64,000 nucleotides of DNA from an uncultured Aquimarina sp. (lineage in GTDB: Bacteria; Bacteroidota; Bacteroidia; Flavobacteriales; Flavobacteriaceae). Below the pieces are notes generated by a model. It did no database searches. It was given only the letters and a program-made list of their open reading frames with translations, and was not told the DNA's origin. The stretch is taken from positions 1-64,000 of the forward strand of contig CANMMM010000020.1 in assembly GCA_947498935.1 (NCBI GenBank). Reading direction: 5' to 3'. Shown here in pieces: positions 45,337 through 53,507 of the stretch (positions are counted from its first letter, which is position 1; each line of letters starts with the position of its first letter). A program made the translations under genes and the position numbers.

Positions 45337-45735
45337 ATGACACTTACTAAATTTTTTACCCATTTAGCCATTTTGCTACTTACGTGTATAGCATGTTTTG
45401 CAATCCATTTTTTTGTACTGTCTTCGTACATGGAGGCATCGGCAATCGTATTGATCCAAAAACAACATTTGTTTTTTTGTGGCATCATTTTGTTTGTATA
45501 TCTAAACACCGCATTGGTATATAAAGTGATGCCTAAAGCTACAGGTTTTGTCTTTGTAGGATTATTATTACTAAAAATGATTCTTGCTGCTGTGTTTTTG
45601 CAGAAGATTGGATGGTTGGCGACAGGAATTCCGATTACAACTAAAGCATTTTTTATGTTATTTTATGCGATTTATACGTTGATCTTAGTGTTGTTATCTG
45701 TCAAACTCCTAAAACAACTAGATCAATCTCACTAA
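45337..45735 (+). CDS. Small polytopic membrane protein of the atp locus (DUF6168/AtpI-like position)
   Basis: From the ATG at 45337 it has 132 residues and four membrane segments. A TTG eight codons upstream lies in the promoter and is rejected. It resembles the AtpI-like protein found between atpZ and atpB in Flavobacteriia, which may aid c-ring assembly, but conserved residues are few and I base the call on size, topology and place. It is 108 bases before atpB, which has its own promoter. Confidence 0.6.
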   Translation: MTLTKFFTHLAILLLTCIACFAIHFFVLSSYMEASAIVLIQKQHLFFCGIILFVYLNTALVYKVMPKATGFVFVGLLLLKMILAAVFLQKIGWLATGIPITTKAFFMLFYAIYTLILVLLSVKLLKQLDQSH

Positions 45736-45767
45736 ATAATAACGATAATTAAATAAAATCTTAAAAT

Positions 45768-45801
45768 TTTGTGTTTTTTGAAAATTAAACGTGTACTTTT
45801 G
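45768..45801 (+). promoter_or_regulatory. Promoter of the atp operon
   Basis: TTTG at 45768-45771 and TACTTTTG at 45794-45801 are 22 bases apart and fit the Bacteroidetes consensus. The atpB ATG is 42 bases further on, leaving a short leader. Confidence 0.7.
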
Positions 45802-45843
45802 CAGCCAAATTCAGAGCGTACCAAAAACACCAGAATTTAGGAA

Positions 45844-46944
45844 ATGAAAGTATTTCAGAGATCTCTCAGTTACATCGCAATAGTTTTAATTGCAATTAGT
45901 AGTGCTACTTTACAAGCTTCATCAGGAGATGAACAGCACCAATCTACCGGTAATCCTATCGATACCAAAGAAGAAATTCAAGCTTATATCAAGCATCACT
46001 TACAAGATTCGCATGATTTCGTATTGTATACCAATGGCGAGACAGGACATCATGTTGGATTTCCACTACCTATAATTTTATGGGATGGAGGATTGCAAGT
46101 GTTTATGTCTTCAAAATTCCATCACGGAGAAACAGTAGCTGAGTCTAATGGTAATTACTATAAGTTATACCATGGTAAGATTTATAAGACAGATGCTGCT
46201 GGAACTATACACGATGATGGACATGGGCATCCTTCTAATGAAAAACCACTAGATTTTTCGATTACTAAAAGTGTAGTAGGGATGTTATTAACAGGTCTAT
46301 TAATGCTATTGTTATTCTCTTCATTAGCTAAGGGATATAAAAAAGGACCTATTCCTACAGGAATTGCTAGAGTATTAGAGCCATTAGTGATTTACGTAAG
46401 AGATGAAATCGCAAAACCGAATATTGGAGAGAAGAAGTACAGAAAATTTATGGGCTTCTTATTAACTGTATTCTTTTTTATATGGATATTGAATTTATTG
46501 GGGTTGACGCCTCTTGGGTTTAATGTTACAGGTAATATAGCAGTAACTGCTTGTTTAGGTATTTTTACGATGGTAATTTACATGGCGAGTGGTAGCAAGG
46601 ATTTTTGGCAGCATACGTTATGGATGCCTGGAGTTCCTGTAATACTAAGACCGATATTAGCTGTGATTGAATTAGTAGGATTTATACTAATCAAACCTTT
46701 CTCACTACTAGTACGTTTGTATGCAAATATTACAGCAGGTCACTTCGTAGTAATGAGTTTGATCGCACTAATGATTTTGATGAAAGCAAAATTTGGAGCT
46801 GTAGGCGCTACAGGGATGTCGTTAGTACTTTCATTATTCATAACAGTAATAGAATTATTGGTAGCATTCTTACAGGCATTTATTTTTACGATGTTGTCTT
46901 CGTTATTCATCGGAATGGCTGTAGAAGAGCACGATCACCACTAA
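45844..46944 (+). CDS. atpB: ATP synthase Fo subunit a
   Basis: This 366-residue protein has the long N-terminal extension usual in Bacteroidetes: a signal-like segment (residues 9-25) then a His-rich periplasmic domain, with the subunit a helices beginning near residue 145. LVRLYANITAGHFVVMSLIA carries the essential Arg of the proton channel. GTARVLEP-type RVLEPLVIYVRDEIAKPNIG and the C-terminal AFLQAFIFTMLSSLFIGMA are family signatures. First gene of the atpB-E-F-H-x-A-G operon. Confidence 0.96.
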   Translation: MKVFQRSLSYIAIVLIAISSATLQASSGDEQHQSTGNPIDTKEEIQAYIKHHLQDSHDFVLYTNGETGHHVGFPLPIILWDGGLQVFMSSKFHHGETVAESNGNYYKLYHGKIYKTDAAGTIHDDGHGHPSNEKPLDFSITKSVVGMLLTGLLMLLLFSSLAKGYKKGPIPTGIARVLEPLVIYVRDEIAKPNIGEKKYRKFMGFLLTVFFFIWILNLLGLTPLGFNVTGNIAVTACLGIFTMVIYMASGSKDFWQHTLWMPGVPVILRPILAVIELVGFILIKPFSLLVRLYANITAGHFVVMSLIALMILMKAKFGAVGATGMSLVLSLFITVIELLVAFLQAFIFTMLSSLFIGMAVEEHDHH

Positions 46945-46992
46945 AAGAAAATAGAAAAAGAATTTTTTGTTTAATTATATAAATCAATTATC

Positions 46993-47190
46993 ATGACTGG
47001 AACTCTTAATTTAATAGGAGCAGGATTAATCGTAATCGGAGGAGGAATTGGATTAGGTCTCATCGGTGGAAAAGCAATGGAAAGTATTGCTCGTCAGCCA
47101 GAGGCAGCAGGAAAAATCCAAACTGCAATGATTATCATTGGAGCACTTTTAGAAGGTTTAGCATTCGGTGCATTAATCTTAGGAAGCTAA
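46993..47190 (+). CDS. atpE: ATP synthase Fo subunit c
   Basis: The 65-residue helical hairpin has the polar loop ARQPEAAGKI and the ion-binding Glu54 in ALLEGLAFGALILG. Glu54 is followed by Gly and residue 21 is Leu, without the Gln and Ser/Thr of sodium-type c subunits, so proton coupling is likely. It is followed by a strong intercistronic stem-loop before atpF, which could help it to be made in excess for the c-ring. Confidence 0.96.
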   Translation: MTGTLNLIGAGLIVIGGGIGLGLIGGKAMESIARQPEAAGKIQTAMIIIGALLEGLAFGALILGS

Positions 47191-47209
47191 TCCTTGTAGC
47201 ACAGGAAAC

Positions 47210-47250
47210 AAAACATTTTCCTGTAACGGTTGGTTACAGGAAATGTTTTA
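47210..47250 (+). promoter_or_regulatory. Intercistronic stem-loop between atpE and atpF
   Basis: AAAACATTTTCCTGTAAC pairs with GTTACAGGAAATGTTTT, leaving a GGTTG loop and one bulged T. It starts 20 bases after atpE. No long U-run follows, so it is more likely an mRNA stabiliser or partial attenuator than a full terminator. This would raise atpE output relative to downstream subunits. Confidence 0.75.
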
Positions 47251-47288
47251 GAATAATTAAACAGCAATAACAATAAATAAAATTTACT

Positions 47289-47789
47289 ATGGATCAGTTA
47301 CTAAATGATTTTTCTCCAGGATTGTTTTTTATGCAAGCAATCATCTTAGTGATATTAATTTTGCTAATGCGCAAATTTGCTTGGAAACCTATCCTTACGA
47401 GCTTACAAGATAGAGAAGATGGAATACAAGGTGCTTTAGATGCAGCAGAAGCGGCTAAGAAAGAGATGCAAAATCTAAAAGCCGATAATGAACGTATCTT
47501 AAATGAAGCACGTGCACAGAGAGATAGTATGCTGAAGGAAGCGAAGGAGCTAAAAGAGAATATGATTACTGAGGCAAAGGAAGAGGCACAAGCGCAAGCA
47601 GATAAAATCATCGTGCAAGCACAAGCAACGATTGCTAGTGAGAAAAAAGCAGCCTTAGCAGAACTAAAAAGTAATGTAGCAGGACTTTCTGTAGAGATTG
47701 CAGAGAAAGTAGTAAGACAAGAATTATCGAATAAAGATAAGCAGTTAGAGCTCGTAGAGTCTATGCTTGGAGAAGTGACTTTAAACTAG
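47289..47789 (+). CDS. atpF: ATP synthase Fo subunit b
   Basis: The 166-residue protein has one N-terminal membrane helix (residues 9-27, FSPGLFFMQAIILVILIL) and then a long charged coiled coil (residues about 40-150, repeated ALDAAEAAKKEM, ADNERILNEAR). It forms the peripheral stalk that joins Fo to the delta subunit. It ends 11 bases before atpH. Confidence 0.95.
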   Translation: MDQLLNDFSPGLFFMQAIILVILILLMRKFAWKPILTSLQDREDGIQGALDAAEAAKKEMQNLKADNERILNEARAQRDSMLKEAKELKENMITEAKEEAQAQADKIIVQAQATIASEKKAALAELKSNVAGLSVEIAEKVVRQELSNKDKQLELVESMLGEVTLN

Positions 47790-47800
47790 AATAATAGAGT

Positions 47801-48328
47801 ATGAGCAGAGCAGCAATACGATACGCAAAAGCAGTTTTGAGTTTAGCTCAGGAAAAAGAAGCTACTTCTACTGTGCAGGAAGATATGAAGACTATCATTG
47901 CTACGATAGCTACGAGTGCAGAATTAAAGATGCTAGTGAATAGTCCGCTGATCAAATCAGAAGTAAAATTAGCATCCTTACAAGCAGTTTTTAAAGATGC
48001 TAGTGCGCTTACAAAAAATCTATTTGCTACCTTAGTAAGCAATAAGAGAGTAAGTTTATTAGAAGAAGTGGCAAAGCAATACAGCATTCTGTATGATCAA
48101 TTAAACAATACGCAGGTAGCAAAAGTGACTACAGCGGTGCCATTGAGCAAGCAGTTAGAAGAAAAAGTGCTAGCCAAAGTAAAAGAATTAACGGGTAATA
48201 AGGCAACCATAGAAAATAAAGTCGATGCGTCGATTATCGGTGGTTTTATTCTCAGAGTAGGAGATTTGCAGTACAATGCAAGTGTTTTACATAAGCTTAC
48301 AAGTCTCAAAAGAGAGTTAAGTAATTAA
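47801..48328 (+). CDS. atpH: ATP synthase F1 subunit delta
   Basis: This 175-residue protein has the OSCP/delta pattern: SRAAIRYAKAVLSLAQEK at the N-terminus, TLVSNKRVSLLEEVAKQY in the middle, and DASIIGGFILRVGDLQYNAS near the C-terminus. It links the peripheral stalk to the alpha subunits. In most Flavobacteriia it is followed directly by atpA; here another gene intervenes, starting 10 bases after its stop. Confidence 0.95.
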   Translation: MSRAAIRYAKAVLSLAQEKEATSTVQEDMKTIIATIATSAELKMLVNSPLIKSEVKLASLQAVFKDASALTKNLFATLVSNKRVSLLEEVAKQYSILYDQLNNTQVAKVTTAVPLSKQLEEKVLAKVKELTGNKATIENKVDASIIGGFILRVGDLQYNASVLHKLTSLKRELSN

Positions 48329-48338
48329 ATTTTTTAAT

Positions 48339-49865
48339 ATGAGGAAACTAGAATTGGTATCGTTTTTATTATTGATTTTTACACTAGGTGTTTCCGCACA
48401 AAAGGTAAAAGTTAAAAAAGAAGTAATTTTAATTGACAAGAAAGAAACACCACTAAGAGTTTCCTCTAATGAAGGGATTTATACTTTTACAGATACTACC
48501 AACGGAGAGGTGTTTTTAAGTGTTGATTACGAGGTCAATAGAATCAGTGAAGATGTAAAATATGAATGGTTAGTATTATCAGTAAGTGATAGTGAATTTA
48601 AGAATGAAGAAGATATGGAGTATATCTCTTTTACGCTTAATATGAAGAAAGCTATTTCTGAGTTTGTTATGAAGAAACTTAATTTCTTTGATTCGAATGG
48701 AACTGTAAATAAAGAAAATATTAAAGAGTACTTTAGTCAAAAAAGAGAAAGAGCAAGTAAAGAAGAATATGAAAAATCACTTACACAGGCAAATGCTAAT
48801 TCTGCAAAATATGCTGAAACGGCTGCTCTAGATATTAATGTAGATCCAGATTTAAAACGAATCTTTAGAGGTCAAATTCCTTATTCATCATCATCTTCAT
48901 TTGATCGAATGCGTAATGCAAGTCAGATAGAGAATATGATTGGTACTTACCGATTCGGAGAAAGAGGTCTTTTGATTATTATTAGAGATCTTGATAATGT
49001 AAAGGCAGCAACAGTAACTCAAGATATGATGGGTAGAGTAACTATAAAATCACAATTACTAACTGAACCCATAAAATACTCAACAAAAACTAGATTTAAA
49101 GTAACTGATCAATATGCTACAAAAAATTTTGTGATAGAAGCGGTTAGGCATTTGCATACCAGAGACATTAGGTTAGGAAAACAGGCTAAAGAAATGGTAG
49201 CAAAAGCAAATCAAGAGATTAGGCAAGAAGCACAAGAAAATTTTGAAGAGGCAAAACTTAATTCTTCTAACATTTATGATCAACTTGGATATGGAATTGA
49301 TGATAAAGGAGAAAGATTCGAAGGGAAAGTAACGATGATTTTTGAAAAAATCAAGAATCCAAATGAAATGGGAGGTAATGTGATGACTATAGGAGGAGAT
49401 AATACAGGAAGTCAGGTAAAGATTCAATACATCAATAAGAAGGATAAGAAAAGGTTAAAATTTTTAGCAGCAAAAAAGAATACTCGTTTTTGCGTATTTG
49501 CCGAAGATGGTACAGAGACTTGCTTTCAGGGTTTACGAATAAAGAGTAATGGTATGTTAGCTTCAGGAGATGCTATAGGTATTGGAGGGTCTGGAGCAAA
49601 ATATTTGAAAGAAATAGAAAAAGATGGAAAAGTTACTTTGTATCAAGAAATACCAAGTAATAAATACTATATCAAAACAGATGCTCAAGAAAAAGTATTT
49701 AATTTCGAGTTTGGTTCTTTGATCAAAGAGGAAAAGAAATCAAGTAAATTAAAAGACTATCTTGGAGGATGTGATTTTGGTCAAGGGAAATATGATGAAG
49801 CTAGTTTTCAGAGTATAGAAAAAATAAAAGAACTTATTAATTTTTATAACACCTCTTGCAATTAA
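48339..49865 (+). CDS. Unrecognised exported protein inserted between atpH and atpA
   Basis: The product has 508 residues and a signal peptide (KLELVSFLLLIFTLGVSAQ, cut after about residue 20). The mature part is rich in Lys and Glu, with a coiled-coil-like stretch near residues 128-150 and 285-305, one pair TRFCVFAEDGTETCF that could form a disulphide, and a C-terminal YLGGCDFGQGKYD. I recognise no domain. It is in the same direction as the atp genes, 10 bases after atpH and 27 bases before atpA, so it is surely transcribed with them. Its codon use is more AT-rich than that of its neighbours, which suggests a later insertion. Confidence 0.85.
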   Translation: MRKLELVSFLLLIFTLGVSAQKVKVKKEVILIDKKETPLRVSSNEGIYTFTDTTNGEVFLSVDYEVNRISEDVKYEWLVLSVSDSEFKNEEDMEYISFTLNMKKAISEFVMKKLNFFDSNGTVNKENIKEYFSQKRERASKEEYEKSLTQANANSAKYAETAALDINVDPDLKRIFRGQIPYSSSSSFDRMRNASQIENMIGTYRFGERGLLIIIRDLDNVKAATVTQDMMGRVTIKSQLLTEPIKYSTKTRFKVTDQYATKNFVIEAVRHLHTRDIRLGKQAKEMVAKANQEIRQEAQENFEEAKLNSSNIYDQLGYGIDDKGERFEGKVTMIFEKIKNPNEMGGNVMTIGGDNTGSQVKIQYINKKDKKRLKFLAAKKNTRFCVFAEDGTETCFQGLRIKSNGMLASGDAIGIGGSGAKYLKEIEKDGKVTLYQEIPSNKYYIKTDAQEKVFNFEFGSLIKEEKKSSKLKDYLGGCDFGQGKYDEASFQSIEKIKELINFYNTSCN

Positions 49866-49892
49866 TATAAAGTAAGAGAAATCATAATAGTT

Positions 49893-51473
49893 ATGGCAGA
49901 AGTAAATCCTGCTGAAGTATCAGCAATATTAAAACAACAGTTATCTGGATTTGAAGCATCCGCTTCATTAGAGGAAGTAGGTACGGTATTACAAGTGGGT
50001 GATGGTATCGCTCGTGTATACGGATTGTCTAACGCTCAATACGGAGAATTAGTAGAATTTGAATCTGGATTAGAAGGAATCGTATTGAACCTTGAAGAAG
50101 ACAATGTTGGGGTAGTACTTTTAGGTTCTTCAACAGAAGTAAAAGAAGGTGTAACTGTAAAGCGTACGCAACGTATTGCCTCAATCAATGTAGGTGACGG
50201 GATTGTTGGAAGAGTTGTAGATACTTTAGGGAATCCTATCGATGGTAAAGGAGCGATCGAAGGAGAAACTTATGAAATGCCATTAGAACGTAAAGCGCCA
50301 GGAGTAGTATTCCGTCAGCCAGTAAATGAGCCATTACAGACAGGTATCAAATCTATCGATGCGATGGTACCTATCGGAAGAGGGCAGCGTGAGCTAGTAA
50401 TTGGAGACCGTCAGACAGGAAAAACGACAGTGTGTATCGATACAATTCTAAACCAAAAAGAATTTTACGATGCAGGAGAGCCTGTATATTGTATCTATGT
50501 AGCGATTGGACAAAAAGCGTCTACAGTAGCTAACATCGCTAAAGTGCTAGAAGACAAAGGAGCATTAGCGTATACCACGATCGTAGCAGCAAACGCATCT
50601 GATCCTGCTCCAATGCAAGTATATGCTCCGTTTGCAGGAGCTGCTATTGGAGAGTATTTCCGTGATACAGGACGTCCAGCATTGATCATCTATGATGATT
50701 TATCTAAGCAAGCAGTAGCATACCGTGAGGTATCTCTTTTATTACGTCGTCCACCAGGTCGTGAAGCATACCCAGGGGATGTATTCTACTTACACTCTAG
50801 ATTATTAGAGCGTGCTGCAAAAGTAATTGCAGATGATACAATCGCTAAGGATATGAATGACCTGCCAGAGTCTTTAAAAAGCAAAGTAAAAGGTGGAGGA
50901 TCATTGACAGCATTGCCAATTATCGAGACACAAGCAGGAGACGTATCGGCATATATCCCTACAAACGTAATTTCGATTACAGATGGGCAAATATTCCTTA
51001 CTTCAGACTTGTTTAACTCTGGGGTACGTCCAGCAATTAACGTAGGTATTTCTGTATCACGTGTTGGAGGTTCTGCACAGATTAAATCTATGAAGAAAGT
51101 AGCGGGTACATTAAAATTAGATCAAGCACAGTTCCGTGAATTAGAAGCATTCGCGAAGTTTGGTTCTGACTTAGATGCTGCTACATTAAACGTGATTGAA
51201 AAAGGAAAGCGTAACGTAGAAATCTTAAAGCAAGCACAGAATGATCCGTATTCTGTAGAAGATCAAATAGCGATCATCTATGCAGGATCTAAAAACTTGT
51301 TAAAGGATGTACCAGTAAACAAAATAAAAGAGTTCGAAAGCGATTTCATAGAGTATTTAAATGCAAAGCATAGAGATGCATTAGATACCCTAAAAGCAGG
51401 TAAACTAACGGATGAAGTTACAGACGTATTAGTAGCTGCTAGTAAAGAAATTTCGGCTAAATATAAAGCCTAA
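49893..51473 (+). CDS. atpA: ATP synthase F1 subunit alpha
   Basis: This 526-residue protein of normal length has the P-loop GDRQTGKTT (171-179), [20 protein letters not shown], and the alpha signature [17 protein letters not shown]. It binds nucleotide at non-catalytic sites of the F1 hexamer. Codon use looks optimised, as expected for high expression. atpG follows after 49 bases; atpD and atpC are absent from the window. Confidence 0.98.
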   Translation: MAEVNPAEVSAILKQQLSGFEASASLEEVGTVLQVGDGIARVYGLSNAQYGELVEFESGLEGIVLNLEEDNVGVVLLGSSTEVKEGVTVKRTQRIASINVGDGIVGRVVDTLGNPIDGKGAIEGETYEMPLERKAPGVVFRQPVNEPLQTGIKSIDAMVPIGRGQRELVIGDRQTGKTTVCIDTILNQKEFYDAGEPVYCIYVAIGQKASTVANIAKVLEDKGALAYTTIVAANASDPAPMQVYAPFAGAAIGEYFRDTGRPALIIYDDLSKQAVAYREVSLLLRRPPGREAYPGDVFYLHSRLLERAAKVIADDTIAKDMNDLPESLKSKVKGGGSLTALPIIETQAGDVSAYIPTNVISITDGQIFLTSDLFNSGVRPAINVGISVSRVGGSAQIKSMKKVAGTLKLDQAQFRELEAFAKFGSDLDAATLNVIEKGKRNVEILKQAQNDPYSVEDQIAIIYAGSKNLLKDVPVNKIKEFESDFIEYLNAKHRDALDTLKAGKLTDEVTDVLVAASKEISAKYKA

Positions 51474-51522
51474 TCTAGGATAGTGAATTCATCATTGAAT
51501 TCGGAATTCATAATCATTAACA

Positions 51523-52383
51523 ATGGCAAACTTAAAAGAATTACGTAGTAGAATAACCTCAGTATCCTCGACGATGCAAATTACCAGTGCTATGAAAATG
51601 GTATCTGCAGCAAAGTTGAACAAAGCACAATCAGCGATCACAGCGATGCGACCGTATGCCGATAAGCTTACTGAGTTATTACAAGATTTAAGTGCTTCTT
51701 TAGAAGGAGATAGTGCGAGCCCTTATTCTGCACAGCGAGAAGTAAATAAAGTATTGGTAATTGCGATTGCTTCTAACCGTGGATTGGCAGGAGCTTTTAA
51801 TTCTAATATTATCAAAGCTTCTAAGGAATTGTATGAAAATGTATATGCTGGTAAGCAAGTAGATTTTATTACACTTGGAAAGAAAGTACATGATGTCGTT
51901 TCTAAGTCACATACGATCGTTGCGAATAAGAGTGATGTGTTTGATGATTTGACTTTTGCAAATGTGGCAAATATTGCTGAGGAAGCAATGGAATTGTTTA
52001 CAAACGGTACGTATGATAAAGTAGTGATTGTGTACAACAAATTTAAGAACGCTGCTACGCAAGAGGTGATGAAAGAACAGTTCTTACCTATTGTGATGCC
52101 AGAAGGTGCAGCAAACACTGCTATTGATTATACATTTGAGCCGTCTAAGGAAGAAATTATCGAACAATTAATTCCTAAGTCACTAAAAACACAATTGTAT
52201 AAGGCAGTTAGAGATTCATTCGCATCTGAACACGGAGCGCGTATGACGGCTATGCACAAAGCTACTGATAATGCAACAGAGCTAAGAGATGCCTTAAAGT
52301 TATCCTACAATAAAGCAAGACAGGCTTCTATTACGAATGAAATTTTAGAAATCGTAGGAGGAGCAGAAGCATTGAATAACTAG
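51523..52383 (+). CDS. atpG: ATP synthase F1 subunit gamma
   Basis: The 286-residue protein forms the central rotor shaft. The N-terminal helix ELRSRITSVSSTMQITSAMK, IASNRGLAGAFNSNI and the C-terminal ALKLSYNKARQASITNEILE are family signatures. It is the last gene of the operon, with a terminator 40 bases after its stop. Confidence 0.97.
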   Translation: MANLKELRSRITSVSSTMQITSAMKMVSAAKLNKAQSAITAMRPYADKLTELLQDLSASLEGDSASPYSAQREVNKVLVIAIASNRGLAGAFNSNIIKASKELYENVYAGKQVDFITLGKKVHDVVSKSHTIVANKSDVFDDLTFANVANIAEEAMELFTNGTYDKVVIVYNKFKNAATQEVMKEQFLPIVMPEGAANTAIDYTFEPSKEEIIEQLIPKSLKTQLYKAVRDSFASEHGARMTAMHKATDNATELRDALKLSYNKARQASITNEILEIVGGAEALNN

Positions 52384-52423
52384 TACACAGTATAAGTTAT
52401 TAGCAGCTTACATTGATATACAG

Positions 52424-52455
52424 AAGCTCGACCATTTTTGGTCGAGCTTTTTTTT
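52424..52455 (+). terminator. Rho-independent terminator of the atp operon
   Basis: AAGCTCGACCA and TGGTCGAGCTT form a perfect 11-bp stem, followed by a run of eight T. Confidence 0.95.
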
Positions 52456-52611
52456 GCTCTTTTTTACGCTTAAGGTGATGGTAATTTTCATTTTTAATGA
52501 GCTAACAACGATATGAGCTTAATAGATATGTTAAAAAAAGTAGTTTTTTTAAAAAAAGTTGCGTTTTGGGGGTAACATTATAGTGCAAAATGACATTAAT
52601 AGATAGTAGAA

Positions 52612-52726
52612 TATGTTTGCACTGTTACTGTGGGGACGGCAGCAGTGTTTCTAACTTATTTTAGTGATTACATTTTAGGTTTATTTAACGACCTCATTCA
52701 TATTTAGCCATGAATGAGGTTTTTTT
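52612..52726 (+). ncRNA. Candidate small RNA with its own terminator
   Basis: TATGTTTG (52612-52619) matches the -7 consensus. The following ~100 bases have no reading frame with a ribosome site, but contain a hairpin (CACTG with CAGTG, and CTG with CAG, around the loop TGGGGACGG) and end in a perfect terminator. The upstream -33 element is not clear. I do not recognise an RNA family. Confidence 0.4.
52691..52726 (+). terminator. Rho-independent terminator with no gene in front
   Basis: ACCTCATTCAT and ATGAATGAGGT make a perfect 11-bp stem with an 8-base loop, followed by TTTTTTG. It lies 235 bases after the atp operon terminator. Confidence 0.9.
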
Positions 52727-53507
52727 GTGTTGAGTAATTTTTTTAAAAGAATATATTATTAGTTTGAATATTCCCTTATTTTGGTAAGTGTATTCTTGTT
52801 AAGGAAAACACAATCTAAAATAAGAAAACCATTAAGTAAATTCGTTTTACGAGTATCCATGCCCTTTATCGAAAACCGAAATAACTAACTGTTTTTTTTT
52901 AGAGATTTGTAAAGCACAAACAATAATTCTAGATAGTGTATTATAGAGGATTTATTGTTGCTTCCCGAGCTTACATTATTCTATGCGCATGAATGATATC
53001 GCTCGGTGATCATACCCTCTACTGTGTTGCATGTTTTATGGTATATGCATAGTTTCTGTAATGAGAGCTATGGTGTATTATTATAAATTATGCACTTATA
53101 ATCCGTAGTTTTTTAGACGTAAAAAGCATGGATTGCCTAAAGTAATTCACTAACTAAAAAAGAGATTTGTATACGAGCAATAATTACATTATTCCATCCA
53201 TTTTGTATAAAACTATGTAGCGCTTTTGGATAAAAGCATCGCATAGTACCCCGAACCCTATGTTGAAAAAAGTAAATAAGTCTATTTCTCTAGATCTAAT
53301 AAGATGCTTTTTTCAATATCAAGATACTATTATACAAGCGACTGAAATGATAGTGCAATAAATATAGCATAATACATTTCGGCATATAAGGAATATTATC
53401 ATAGTACATGTATCTGTAAAGCCACGTCATAATCAAGATGTGTAGGTGCTGTATAGGTAGTATGCCATTACATAACACGGAACTTACCGTAACAATATTT
53501 ATAACAC

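Larger units (their letters stand above)
52456..53507. other. Long intergenic region between the atp operon and the secreted beta-propeller gene
   Basis: More than a kilobase without a supported gene. The first part holds the small RNA candidate (52612-52726). The rest, 52727-53507, is AT-rich with short stop-filled frames; I see no terminal repeats, no ~90 bp repeat and no gene in it. Confidence 0.6.

Noticed and set aside
52727..53507. CRISPR array, tRNA or further mobile element in the long gap
   Set aside because: No regularly spaced direct repeats, no cloverleaf-like sequence and no terminal repeats could be seen.
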